From: PLanc-01 sp035342095
GTDB lineage: Bacteria > Planctomycetota > Phycisphaerae > Sedimentisphaerales > Anaerobacaceae
Length of the DNA stretch: 64,000 bases
Assembly: GCA_035342095.1 (NCBI GenBank)
Contig: DAOQWL010000014.1
Location: 18,668-82,667 of the forward strand
Direction: 5' to 3'
Under the pieces are notes generated by a model, which was given only the letters and a program-made list of their open reading frames with translations, had not been told where the DNA came from and made no database searches. Below are positions 38,301 to 46,356 of the stretch, piece after piece. Within the stretch, counting starts at the first letter, position 1, and every line of letters starts with the position of its first letter. Made by a program: the position numbers and the translations under genes.

Positions 38301-40962
38301 CCTGCCAGCATGGACCGTCAATTCGCCGGACATCGACTGGACCGGCGGCAAACGATCCGTCGAGGTCGGCCTCTCCGACCTGCCCTACGGCGATGTCTCG
38401 TCGTCCGACAACGTCCCGGAACTTTGCGTGGGACGCATTATCGGCGATTCGGCTGGCGCCTTGATGCAGGCAATGCAATCCGGCTTGTACTCCAGTTTCG
38501 ATCGTTCCTACGGCGTCGCCACCAGCGGCGCGGAAAGCGATTGGGAGAACTTCGTCGGCAACGTTCGCGACATTGTCGCCGCCTGGGACAGGCAAGCAGC
38601 CGGCGGCGTCATCATGACCGAGAGAAGGAAGCCCCATCATTGGAGCGTCTATGTACACAAGGCCGAACCCGTCAACGGCTACGATTTTCCGATGGATCCC
38701 GGCGACGGTTTCGTCACAGCCGTCCTGGCCGGTTACGGCATGTCGGCGATCCGCATCGAGCCGGACACGGATACAGGCTGCCTCGTCACCGCCGGGAATC
38801 TGGACCTGATCAGCACGCCGTTCAGCGGCGCCGCGTCGTTCATGGTTCCCTTCAATTCCGGCGACGCGCTGGCTGCGGGCGACATCGACGCCGACGGCGA
38901 GGATGAGATCATCGTCGGCGACATTTCCTTCGACAGGCTCATCGTCGTTTGCGACCCGCCGAACACGACTTCCCATACGTATCTCGGGTTCGACGCCGAA
39001 CTCGAGTCGTGGGACGTGATCGCCTGCGGTCATGTCTTGGACGTCCTGGCACAGGACGTGGTCGTCGTAGCCCGGCCCATCGACGGGGGCACCGTTGACA
39101 TTTACGAATACGTCAGTTCGCCTCCCGGCCTCTATCGGACCTACCGACTGGACATCCCGTTCTCCTCCTACGACGGATTGGCCATCGCGGACATCGACAC
39201 CTCCAACCCCGGCGACGAGATCGTCATCGGCAACGACAGCGACCAGCGGATCTACGTCTACGACCGCAGAGGCACTCTGCTCATGGAAATCCCATGCGAG
39301 CCGTACACAGCCTACGACAGTCTGGTGGCCGGGGACATGGACGGCGATGGTGGCGACGAACTGGCCGTCTTGATCGACGATGTGATCGACAGCAAGCGTC
39401 GCCTCCACATCTTCCAGGCTGACTGCGCCTCCTATGACGCGGCTTCAGGCTGGCAACTCGTCCGAGGTCGAAGCAGCCTGATCTACTCGCGATTCCTCCA
39501 CTGCGACGGCGCTCGGACAACCGGCGGATCCACCCGCTACGACGGAGTGACCTGCGACGACCTCGACGGAGACGGGAAAGAGGAAGTCTGCCTGGCCCGT
39601 GAGAGCAATGACCGCCTGTACGCCCTCGACGGCCACTACGCCGACGGGTGGAAGCAGCGCTATTTGCCGGTCCTTCAGGACATCGAGGATCGGATCGACC
39701 TGTTCGTGCTCGCCGGGCACGGCAACCCCGGCTCCTGCTCCCCCTTCAACCGCGTGGACATCGGCACGCTGTCTCTGACAGCCGGGCCCCTGGTCTTTGC
39801 GCTGTCCTGCCTGACCGGTAATTACGAAGGCGAATGGTGGTGGTATGATGGCGGCGCGGTCGACGCCCACAGCGACGGAGACGACGGCTTCGCCGAAGCA
39901 TTCTTTGGCCAGGGCGCAGCCGCCTATATCGGCGCCACCGAGGTATCCGGGACCGCTCCCAACGGCTCGGCCGGGCCGGCCTTCTTCGCCCAGTGGGACC
40001 CGGACGAAACCGCCGGCAAGGCCTTCCGCGACTACCGGCGAGGCCGGGTGGGGGCAAGCAATCTCTGGACCTTCTGGGCGATGGAGTACAACTACTACGG
40101 CGACGTGAAATTCGGGGCCTTGGGCAGCGGCATCGCCACGGCTTCGGTCGAGGAGCCCGGCCTGTCGATTGCAGGCGCCGAACCCCTTCCGGCCAACCCC
40201 GAGATTCTATTGGCCGACTATGAGGTCGCGACCGCCGATGGGTACGATCGTGTCACCATCCCAGGCGGGGACATCCTCATGGAGCCGAACCAGCCAATGG
40301 TCCCGATGTACCGGATCGAATACGAGGTCCCCGCCGGTGTGGTCGTGCAGGATGTCCAGGTACTGCAGCGGGACGGGCTCCAGGCCGAGATCGGCCTGAA
40401 TCTGCCGCTGACCCTTGCGTTGACCGACGCCTTCGCGGAACCGAATGGGATCCTGATCGAACCCGAGCCGGGCTGGTATCCTGATCGGCAACTCGATTGG
40501 CGGGTCATTCACGAAGCGGATGGCACAGCGACTCTGGCCGTGACCCTCTACCCCTTCGAGTACAATGCGCAGACGACGGAGAGCCGCTTCTACAAGCAGT
40601 ACACGCTCAGGATCGAAACACTCGATTCGCCGGTCCGCATCAGTGCCCTGTTCACCGACAGCAAGATCTATGCGCCGGGCGGCCTCGTGACGGTCAAGGT
40701 CTGGCTCAACGCCGAGGGCGAGGCCCAGGACGCCTTCGCGGACACCGTGATCCGCCAGTACGGTTCGGACGAGCTTGTCGCCGGCCTGCTGCTGGACAAT
40801 CTCGCCGGTCTGGTCGGGACGGCCTCCTACGCCGCCACCTGGGACAGCACCGGTGCGGAGCCAGGATTCTACTACGCGGAGACGAAGATCGTGGACACCG
40901 CCGGCCAGGTCCTCGCCCGCGAGACCGCCTTGTTCAGCGTCAAGTCACAGGAGTGGGAGTAA
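35347..40962 (+). CDS. Giant secreted gingipain-like (C25) protein with CARDB, Fn3-like and FG-GAP repeats
   Basis: 1871 residues from ATG 35347 (AAAGGAGG 9 nt upstream). Signal peptide 1-33. Then CARDB domain, two Fn3-like domains of the purple-acid-phosphatase type (TKTSAQIVWTTNEDSDS; TQTGATVLWTTNHASDS), a second CARDB, a third Fn3-like, an Ig-like region (about 530-850). From about 880 a C25-like domain starts (SDYLIVTNPAAC; YLLLVGETEILPAW), is interrupted by four FG-GAP/VCBS-like repeats with DxDxDG-type Ca2+ loops (about 1172-1410), and resumes with LAGHGN (His1458) and ALSCLTG (Cys1488), the catalytic dyad. C-terminal beta domains follow. No sorting tail is evident. A cell-surface or extracellular protease is likely. 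Confidence 0.85.
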   Translation: MRTNPKHVIRTHLHLVLVAAVCLFPAATLLAQAAPDLVVVDQWETGGTVHFTLKNSGTGIAKSGHTATLAVDGTLVDAAVVGNPMSPGETYSGAFLQYSWQCTADGSHPVVVRADAYDIVPESNEKNNTREETWICDVTAPKITDGPEATNITKTSAQIVWTTNEDSDSLVLYGTASQIYKFSESSQKMTTAHKILLDGLKADTRYYYVVESTDAHGNTVRSKERTFRTLAEPLVILSGPTVQDITQTGATVLWTTNHASDSDVRYGVASGMYAGDAYNAAETTSHSVRLEGLAPGTLYYFIVESKTQSDEAVSDEQTFQTQGGQAQSPDLIVDYVWEDDHQLHARIKNTGGGAAPASHRAGLFTSDRLIDWAVVTVPLSPGGTADVTFRKFFFECHDAQHTFRVTADIDEEVSEQDETNNSLDWTTECDVTPLRIIDGPYARSIMPKTVDIVWKTNKPSDSNALYDRYAGVFGFSQSSPQQTTEHLIHIKGLTPGTVYQFKVRSATENGQSVESKPGYFRTKTEGATAAKIQDLVFEREATDFPCYRITAVIRDENDVDKVEFFADGMRFQTDYTPPFQAVFAPGIVQGEIFRPWTIEAVAVVADGRLSMASLFEPAYECNEIIAEFEWPFPNETFYIPRATAPAGTEIPIRVHAYGWDTILHMPGGIELPPGHSGIMLEFTEWPLEEVRFYVNTVHIGTVPSQADHIYEIPWDAAGMRVGRYAIRADAIANDQCIQTIIQDIELEEGEPDIVATRQVWREGNAFRVRLNIRNRGTVSYYCDVVRDNVDGLQPIQDAFDDYNVSAIPSSDGRHCDVTLDLFTPTSTQYEIRAGRTVRLEYYAVPIQFPGPGSFDYEIGDDPVEVRDNWGIDTWTIPCRCVRTEDGIRLDDEIDSAIAGSDYLIVTNPAACLTEFGAAAEVLSEMARLAYHRNGTLGYPSGPGSDDPVWVRDCARMWGATMTGSDGVAGNYLRNGYLLLVGETEILPAWTVNSPDIDWTGGKRSVEVGLSDLPYGDVSSSDNVPELCVGRIIGDSAGALMQAMQSGLYSSFDRSYGVATSGAESDWENFVGNVRDIVAAWDRQAAGGVIMTERRKPHHWSVYVHKAEPVNGYDFPMDPGDGFVTAVLAGYGMSAIRIEPDTDTGCLVTAGNLDLISTPFSGAASFMVPFNSGDALAAGDIDADGEDEIIVGDISFDRLIVVCDPPNTTSHTYLGFDAELESWDVIACGHVLDVLAQDVVVVARPIDGGTVDIYEYVSSPPGLYRTYRLDIPFSSYDGLAIADIDTSNPGDEIVIGNDSDQRIYVYDRRGTLLMEIPCEPYTAYDSLVAGDMDGDGGDELAVLIDDVIDSKRRLHIFQADCASYDAASGWQLVRGRSSLIYSRFLHCDGARTTGGSTRYDGVTCDDLDGDGKEEVCLARESNDRLYALDGHYADGWKQRYLPVLQDIEDRIDLFVLAGHGNPGSCSPFNRVDIGTLSLTAGPLVFALSCLTGNYEGEWWWYDGGAVDAHSDGDDGFAEAFFGQGAAAYIGATEVSGTAPNGSAGPAFFAQWDPDETAGKAFRDYRRGRVGASNLWTFWAMEYNYYGDVKFGALGSGIATASVEEPGLSIAGAEPLPANPEILLADYEVATADGYDRVTIPGGDILMEPNQPMVPMYRIEYEVPAGVVVQDVQVLQRDGLQAEIGLNLPLTLALTDAFAEPNGILIEPEPGWYPDRQLDWRVIHEADGTATLAVTLYPFEYNAQTTESRFYKQYTLRIETLDSPVRISALFTDSKIYAPGGLVTVKVWLNAEGEAQDAFADTVIRQYGSDELVAGLLLDNLAGLVGTASYAATWDSTGAEPGFYYAETKIVDTAGQVLARETALFSVKSQEWE

Positions 40963-40964
40963 TC

Positions 40965-41015
40965 ACGTCGTGCGTGGAGCGCCCGAGGCACGAATCCTCG
41001 CTCCACGCACGACGT
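40965..41015. repeat. 17-bp perfect inverted repeat between convergent genes (E4)
   Basis: ACGTCGTGCGTGGAGCG (40965-40981) pairs perfectly with 40999-41015. It begins 2 nt after one stop codon and ends 8 nt before the convergent gene's stop, so it can shield both 3' ends. The GTGCGT core is shared with family E. Confidence 0.75.
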
Positions 41016-41023
41016 TTGACGAT

Positions 41024-41968
41024 CTACTCCGTGAAGGTCAGCGACTCCTCCTGGGATGCTCCTGCGACGGTAGTGATCCGCGTGTGGCTCACGTGTCGAG
41101 GCCATCCGGAGGACAGGTGCAATGCAAAGCGGGCCTCGTCTTTGACATTGAGCGAGCCGCCCGTTGTGCCGGACGGTAGCGACTTGCCCATGCGGGCGGC
41201 CAGGTCCTTCAGGGTCCTTTCCAGCACCTGTGCCCCGGCGACCGGATCGATCTCCTGGCGCCACGTGACGACCGCGGTGTCCGACGAGGAATCGGCTTTC
41301 TCCAGCGTGAACGAAGCGCGTGTGGGAAACGGATCGCCGCCGAACGGATTGGCCAGCTTGTCCTCGTATTCCCTGGGGCAACCCACGGCGTGCTCCAGGC
41401 CGAGAGGCATGAAGAACACCTGGGGCACCCGGGTGAACAGGATCTCGACCTGCTGCCTCGTGGCGAGCATGGACAGGAGTTGCCGGCGAGTCCTCTGGAT
41501 CGTCGTGTCGTCGATGCCGGCCTTGCGGGCCTCTTCCAGGGTCGCATCGACGCTCTCTCGGGCCGTCGCCCGGAGTTGCCGCCAGTTCTGCACGCCGCGG
41601 AGCTTCGTGCGGGAATCGAACTGAAGCACGATGGTGACGCCGCAGGTGAGATCCGTCACAGCCCGAGTGAAGAGGTCCATCGCCCGGTTGGGATCGTCGA
41701 GCCGGGTCTGTCCCGCCATCCAGCCAATGAGATAGCCGCCTTCATGGACGTCCAGAACCTCGATGCGAACCGATGTCGTGCCTTTGACGCTCACTGGGGC
41801 GGTCCCCGGTCTGGTGCAGCGGCCCTGAATCATCGTATAGGTGCGGCTTTCGCCCTTTTTCCAGTGCGGCATCAAGGCAACGGTATGGGCGTCCGCCTGA
41901 ACCCGAAGGCAAAGCGCCGGACCGCAGACCAGGAATATGAACACAACTACCGCTATCGTCCTGTTCAC
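41024..41968 (-). CDS. Exported protein of unknown function
   Basis: 314 residues from GTG 41968 (GGGAG 10 nt upstream). The N-terminus is a signal peptide or anchor (IAVVVFIFLVCGPALCL). The mature part is beta-rich with an Asp/Thr-rich segment (IEVLDVHEGGYLIGWMAGQT) and a helical region (LRATARESVDATLEEARK). It has the feel of the planctomycete DUF-type periplasmic proteins that follow envelope genes, but I recognise no family. Convergent with the C25 gene. Confidence 0.65.
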   Translation of the reverse strand: MNRTIAVVVFIFLVCGPALCLRVQADAHTVALMPHWKKGESRTYTMIQGRCTRPGTAPVSVKGTTSVRIEVLDVHEGGYLIGWMAGQTRLDDPNRAMDLFTRAVTDLTCGVTIVLQFDSRTKLRGVQNWRQLRATARESVDATLEEARKAGIDDTTIQRTRRQLLSMLATRQQVEILFTRVPQVFFMPLGLEHAVGCPREYEDKLANPFGGDPFPTRASFTLEKADSSSDTAVVTWRQEIDPVAGAQVLERTLKDLAARMGKSLPSGTTGGSLNVKDEARFALHLSSGWPRHVSHTRITTVAGASQEESLTFTE

Positions 41969-42159
41969 GGAATCACAACTCCCGATATCGTCCCCTGCTG
42001 CTCTCGAACAACAGCTCCGCGATTCGACCCCACCGGGGTCCGCCATTCACTTGGACGACACGGTCCGGATACTACCGGATGAATCCTTCAATGTCTATCT
42101 CTTTCAGGTCGGGCGTAAGGTAAAATCGCTTCCGCCAACGTCATACAGGTGACGATCGA

Positions 42160-42603
42160 TTGTCGAACGATGTGCTGGCGAGTCTCGATTTCAACGACGA
42201 GGATTTTCGCCTGGTGCAGACCATCGTGGATTACGACGCCGGCGCCTTCAGGCAGATCGAGCGCAGCCAGAGCCGGCGGAACCCGATGGACCATATTGCG
42301 TTCATTATTGGCCTGATCGATCAGGCAGACCGGTTCTACGAATCCCGGGAAATCGATGGCGTCGCGTGCTTTGGCTTCGATGTCAGCGCCAAGAAGTACG
42401 GCACGAACCCGGACGGCGCGTTCCACCAGGTCTGGCTCGACGCCGCCACGAATCTCCCCGTGCGGATGGAATGCCACTGGCCGAGAAGCGACGGCAGCGG
42501 AGAGTATGTGACCGTCCAGGAGCAATTCGACTGGGATCCCACGCTGCCCGAAGATCTCCTCACGCCGCAAATCCCGCCCGGATTCGCGCAGATCGAGAAA
42601 TGA
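42160..42603 (+). CDS. Truncated LolA-like protein fragment
   Basis: 147 residues from TTG 42160; no better start exists because the frame is closed at 42121. The sequence corresponds to the C-terminal half of the LolA-like proteins encoded at 43271 and 47298 (compare the alternation IDGVACFGFDVSAKKYG, QVWLDAATNLPVRMECHW, FDWDPTLPEDLL with a final IPPGFAQ). The signal/anchor and first beta sheet are missing. Probably the remnant of an older sigma/LolA-like pair upstream of the intact one; expression is doubtful. Confidence 0.5.
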   Translation: MSNDVLASLDFNDEDFRLVQTIVDYDAGAFRQIERSQSRRNPMDHIAFIIGLIDQADRFYESREIDGVACFGFDVSAKKYGTNPDGAFHQVWLDAATNLPVRMECHWPRSDGSGEYVTVQEQFDWDPTLPEDLLTPQIPPGFAQIEK

Positions 42604-42786
42604 CGGGAAGAACCAACCCTTCCCGGGGGAATCACAGCCGCGAACCAGTTCTTGCACAAAGGCCGAGCCGCAACGCTCGGCCTTTGTGTTGCGCGGGCGG
42701 AATCTGTCCGTCTATAATGGTGATGTGACAAGGCACGAACCGGACAGGAGTTTGGAGCGAGCGACCGGCGGACAGAGCTGCTCGAA

Positions 42787-43287
42787 TTGCTGGATCGATC
42801 CGGGGCGAGTCTCTTCGCCCTGCTGACGAGGCTCACCCTGCGCCAGGACGTGGCCGAGGAACTCATGCAGGACCTGTTCCTCAAGCTCAGCGCCGCCAAT
42901 GACCAGGGCGGGATCGATTGCTGGTACGCCTACGCCCGCCGGACGGCCATCAATCTGGCCTTCGACTGGCGACGGCGACAGAAGATCCGGCGGACCTGCT
43001 CGCTCGACGGATCGTTAGACCGCGTTTCTACAGGGGACTCGCCTCTGGGCACATTGATCGAAGCGGAGGAACTGGAGCAGGTCCTTGGAGCGATCGACCG
43101 GCTTCGCGGCCTCTCGCGCGAGGCCTTTGTCCTGCGGTACATCGAGCAGGAGTCGTACGAGCGAATCGCCGAGCAGCTCGGCAAGACGCCGCATCATGCA
43201 CGGGCCTTGTGCTCCCGAGCGATGAATGCGTTGCGCAGTTGTATCGTGGAAGATGGAAAGGAGGTGCAGCATGTCGAAGATGAATGA
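42787..43287 (+). CDS. ECF-type RNA polymerase sigma factor
   Basis: At least 166 residues. Sigma-2 region: LRQDVAEELMQDLFLKLS and YAYARRTAINLAFDWRRRQK; sigma-4: LRGLSREAFVLRYIEQESYERIAEQLGKTP, a helix-turn-helix. Only TTG 42787 is available as a start; the frame is open back to 42724 with TELLELLDRSGASLF-like coding potential but no ATG/GTG, so the true start may be non-canonical or lost. AGGAG lies at 42746-42750. It overlaps the next gene by 17 nt, implying coupling to the membrane-anchored protein that presumably regulates it. Confidence 0.82.
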   Translation: MLDRSGASLFALLTRLTLRQDVAEELMQDLFLKLSAANDQGGIDCWYAYARRTAINLAFDWRRRQKIRRTCSLDGSLDRVSTGDSPLGTLIEAEELEQVLGAIDRLRGLSREAFVLRYIEQESYERIAEQLGKTPHHARALCSRAMNALRSCIVEDGKEVQHVEDE

Positions 43288-45367
43288 GAACGAGCTTCGA
43301 CGGCGTCTCGATCTGCTCTCCGAAATCAAACCGTCGCCCCAGGCCACGGGCCGGGCTCTGGATCGCGTCCACCGGACGCTGAGCCAGACAGATCAGCAGC
43401 CCGACGCTCGCCCCGTGAGCTTTTGGAGAACCATCATGGCAAGCAGACTGACCAAGCCCGTCATTGCGGCGGCCGTGCTTCTGGCGATAGCGATTCTCTG
43501 GCAATCGATGACATTCACGGGGAATGCCTACGCGTTGTCCGATGTGCCCCATCTCCTCGGGCAGGCCAGGACGATCCACGTGCGGATGCGACATTTCAGC
43601 GGCGCACGCGAGTTCCCCGCGGAGTACTGGTACGATCCGGCAAACGGGAGGATGTACCGCTCGTTGGAGAGGCCTGCAACAGAGCAAGGCCCCGACGGGC
43701 TCCAAAGCGTGACAGAAGTCACGCGGACCGTCTGGGATGGGCAGTATGTCATGGAGATCAACGACAGAACGAAGACAGTCGGCTTCCAGAGGTTGCTGGC
43801 CTCTCAGCAGCAGCCCAACCGGATTCTAATCGCGGAGTTCGGTCTGAAGATGGCCCTTCAGGACATCGCAAATCTGGACAAGTACACCCGAATCGGCAAC
43901 GAGGAGATCGGTGGCGAGTCCTACGATATCTGGCGGAGGGAGTTCAAGATGGTTCCCACGCCGCAAGTGAGATGCAGATCGGACTACTGGGTGTCGCCGG
44001 CCACCGGCAAGGTGGGACGCGTGAGAAGGTGGATCAAGCTGGATACAGACTGGATTCTCACCAGCGAGATGGATGCCGTCCAGATCGACGTGGAGCCTCC
44101 CGTGGGTCTGTTTTCCACGGAGCCTCCGGCCGGCTATACCTTGAAGAATGAGAAACATGTCGCCGAGTACACCGGCATCGGCCTCACCGCGTATGAAAGC
44201 GAAGGCTGTTCTTTACGGGCTCCTGTCAGTCTCGGGCTCGAGGATGGGAGCGTTCTGGTCTGCTGGCGAACGACCGGCGGCCCGGCTGTGCCTGATCCCA
44301 ACGCCCCCTACGAGAACCTGTCCTTCGGCGGCGACCTGGCGCAGACGCCCCTGAGGGTGTTTGGCTTGATCTCGGCCACGGACGAGAATCACACAGAACC
44401 GGTCCTTCATTACGTCGGCAGACACGTCGCAGTCACGCGGAATGCAGGTACAGTGTATGAGTGGGCTCTGTACGTGCCGCCTCGCGCGGCTGTTGCCACG
44501 GAACGCACGGTGCTCACCATTACGGCGATACAGCCCAAGGTCCAAATGTCCGGGGACTTGCGGACGGAGCATCGATCGTTGATCGGCTTCGCGAGTTTGT
44601 GCGTCACACGCGAAGACTTCGAGCAATACGTTCCCGCGGCGGCACGGGAACTGTCGGACGACCAGGCCGTGCCGACGGAGTTGACCTATGACGGCCTTCA
44701 AGCATTGGCGCAGCGGGTCCGCGCCACGCCGGAGCTGTATGAAGCTGTGCGGACATGGGCGGAAGAACCGCAGAAGAGCATCGTCAGGCTTGAGCCGGTG
44801 GAGACGACGACACCCGAGCAGGTCAGGCAACAGGCAAGGCAACTGGTGGAGGCGTTCTTCGCTGCGATTGTTGACGGACGCGACGCCGACGCCGCCAGAC
44901 TGCTCCGATACGAGGAGCCGCGGGCCTCTCGCGTGGTGACCGGAATGAAGCAGTTGCCGGGCGTCAAGGACATCAAGGTCGAGAGCATCTACGCAACCGA
45001 GGAGAATGCCATGGTGATCACCAACGAGTTTGCCGCCTACGAAGGTCGCTCGGGGCGCTGGGCCATCGCGGTGCTCAAGGAGAAGGGGACATGGCTGATC
45101 AAAGACTTCGACGCCACGACGACCGACTCAATGCAGGAGGAGATCGACGACTACTTGAAGCGTTTCCCGGGCGCGAAGCACTTCCCGCAGGGTGCGTACG
45201 ACGCACCATCGTCTGCACATCCGAGGGTTGACCGGTGCGTAATACGCACCCTGCTACGAGCATCCCGGCACTTCACGACCTCGCTGCCTTTTGTTGTTGT
45301 CGCGAGTGATGCGGACCGCTACATTATGGCGGCGCCATGGACACCAGGGACAAGAACATCGTGCTGA
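43271..45367 (+). CDS. Membrane-anchored LolA-like protein, partner of the ECF sigma factor
   Basis: 698 residues from ATG 43271 (GGAGGTG 5 nt upstream). A basic cytoplasmic segment of about 55 residues precedes one membrane helix (KPVIAAAVLLAIAILW), the layout of an anti-sigma factor; outside is a LolA-like domain (WDGQYVMEINDRTKTVGF; DIWRREFKM; DYWVSPATGKVGRVRRW) and further beta domains. The natural end should lie near FPGAKHFPQ; from there repeat E1 (45191-45250) removes the stop and adds about 60 residues, overlapping aroK by 31 nt. Regulatory role is inference from the operon. Confidence 0.72.
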   Translation: MSKMNENELRRRLDLLSEIKPSPQATGRALDRVHRTLSQTDQQPDARPVSFWRTIMASRLTKPVIAAAVLLAIAILWQSMTFTGNAYALSDVPHLLGQARTIHVRMRHFSGAREFPAEYWYDPANGRMYRSLERPATEQGPDGLQSVTEVTRTVWDGQYVMEINDRTKTVGFQRLLASQQQPNRILIAEFGLKMALQDIANLDKYTRIGNEEIGGESYDIWRREFKMVPTPQVRCRSDYWVSPATGKVGRVRRWIKLDTDWILTSEMDAVQIDVEPPVGLFSTEPPAGYTLKNEKHVAEYTGIGLTAYESEGCSLRAPVSLGLEDGSVLVCWRTTGGPAVPDPNAPYENLSFGGDLAQTPLRVFGLISATDENHTEPVLHYVGRHVAVTRNAGTVYEWALYVPPRAAVATERTVLTITAIQPKVQMSGDLRTEHRSLIGFASLCVTREDFEQYVPAAARELSDDQAVPTELTYDGLQALAQRVRATPELYEAVRTWAEEPQKSIVRLEPVETTTPEQVRQQARQLVEAFFAAIVDGRDADAARLLRYEEPRASRVVTGMKQLPGVKDIKVESIYATEENAMVITNEFAAYEGRSGRWAIAVLKEKGTWLIKDFDATTTDSMQEEIDDYLKRFPGAKHFPQGAYDAPSSAHPRVDRCVIRTLLRASRHFTTSLPFVVVASDADRYIMAAPWTPGTRTSC
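45191..45250. repeat. Paired family E palindromes at the 3' end of a gene (E1)
   Basis: GGTGCGTACGACGCACC (45191-45207) and GGTGCGTAATACGCACC (45234-45250), two palindromes 26 nt apart. The upstream coding frame continues through them. Confidence 0.8.
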
Positions 45368-45840
45368 TCGGGATGCCGGGGGTGGGCAAGAGCACCGTCG
45401 GGGTGCTGCTGGCCAAGGCCCTCGGACGGTATTTCCTCGATACCGATGTCTTCATCCAGGCGGCGCAGGGCCGGTCCCTCCAGGAGATCATCGACACCGA
45501 CGGCCTGGCGGCCTTCTGCAAGATCGAAGAGAACTATGCGACCTGCATCGACCTGACGAACGCGGTCATCGCCACCGGCGGCAGCGTCGTCTACAGCGAG
45601 CGAGCCATGCAGTCCCTGGGTGAGCACGGCGTCATCGTCCACCTCGACCTGCCTGTCGACAGGATCGAGCAGCGTCTGGCCAACCTGCCCACCCGCGGCG
45701 TGGTCATGGAAAAGGGCCAGACCATCCGCTCCCTCTACGACCAGCGCGAGCCCCTCTACCGCCAGTACGCCCAGGTCACCATCGACTGCACCGACAAGAA
45801 CCACGAGCAAATCGTCGCTGAGATCACTACGAACGTGTGA
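45337..45840 (+). CDS. aroK: Shikimate kinase
   Basis: 167 residues. P-loop LIGMPGVGKST, shikimate-binding FLDTDVFIQ (the DTD motif) and ATGGSVV, plus a lid with LANLPTRGV. It phosphorylates shikimate with ATP in the chorismate pathway. The Arg of the lid motif LxxRP is displaced (LPTRGVVM), as in the divergent kinases of this type. The start ATG 45337 overlaps the readthrough tail of the previous gene. No other aro gene is near. Confidence 0.88.
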   Translation: MDTRDKNIVLIGMPGVGKSTVGVLLAKALGRYFLDTDVFIQAAQGRSLQEIIDTDGLAAFCKIEENYATCIDLTNAVIATGGSVVYSERAMQSLGEHGVIVHLDLPVDRIEQRLANLPTRGVVMEKGQTIRSLYDQREPLYRQYAQVTIDCTDKNHEQIVAEITTNV

Positions 45841-45849
45841 GAAGCAGCA

Positions 45850-45923
45850 CGGGCATCTTGCCCGCGAGTATCGGGGGCGTCTCGCCCGCAGGACAAGACC
45901 GTCTTGGCGGGGCCAGGATGGCC
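45850..45923. repeat. Tandem array of four tiny hairpins (family G)
   Basis: CGGGCA-tct-TGCCCG (45850-45864), GGGCG-tct-CGCCC (45875-45887), CAAGAC-c-GTCTTG (45894-45906) and GGCCA-gga-TGGCC (45911-45923) follow one another just after aroK. A family A-like end CCTGCCTTTTCG lies farther on near 45960. Confidence 0.7.
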
Positions 45924-46020
45924 CTGCGACTCATAGGCAAGGTGTCCACGCCACGACAACCTGCCTTTTCGTACACGTTCTGAGACGATTTGCCTGCATA
46001 TCCGATGTGGGCGGACTGCG

Positions 46021-46356
46021 TCAAGAGCGGACACGCTTGATGTGTGCCTGAAGGCCGGGCAAATCACGATGGAGAATCTGCCAGATGATGTCAAGGTCGA
46101 TACCGAAGTACTCGTGCACAACCCGGTTGCGCAACCCGACGACTTTATACCATTCAATATCCGAGTGAGATTCCTTGAATTCATCTGGGAGACGATTGGC
46201 GGCTTCGCCGATGATCTCGATGTTCCTTACCACCGCATCAACCGTCTTCTCATCGTGGATGAAGGAGTCAAAGGACATCCCGCCGACATAACGCGAGGTT
46301 TTCTCAATAGCCTCGAGAATGTCGTTCAGCAGCAAATCGACGGGCCTTTTAGACAT
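46021..46356 (-). CDS. hepT: HepT-like HEPN ribonuclease toxin (DUF86)
   Basis: 111 residues, helical. The DUF86 signature is complete: VDAVVRNIEIIGEAANRLP, then GLRNRVVHEYFGIDLDIIW, where R-x4-H is the HEPN active site and the Tyr two residues later (HxY) is the residue AMPylated by MntA in the characterised Shewanella-type system. Known role: RNA cleavage, silenced by its antitoxin. ATG 46356 overlaps the mntA stop by 8 nt. Confidence 0.9.
   Translation of the reverse strand: MSKRPVDLLLNDILEAIEKTSRYVGGMSFDSFIHDEKTVDAVVRNIEIIGEAANRLPDEFKESHSDIEWYKVVGLRNRVVHEYFGIDLDIIWQILHRDLPGLQAHIKRVRS

Noticed and set aside
35383..39408. Very long open frame on the minus strand opposite the C25 gene
   Set aside because: It mirrors the codon structure of the plus-strand gene, has no recognisable domain and is rich in Arg, Asp and Val, typical of antisense frames in GC-rich DNA.
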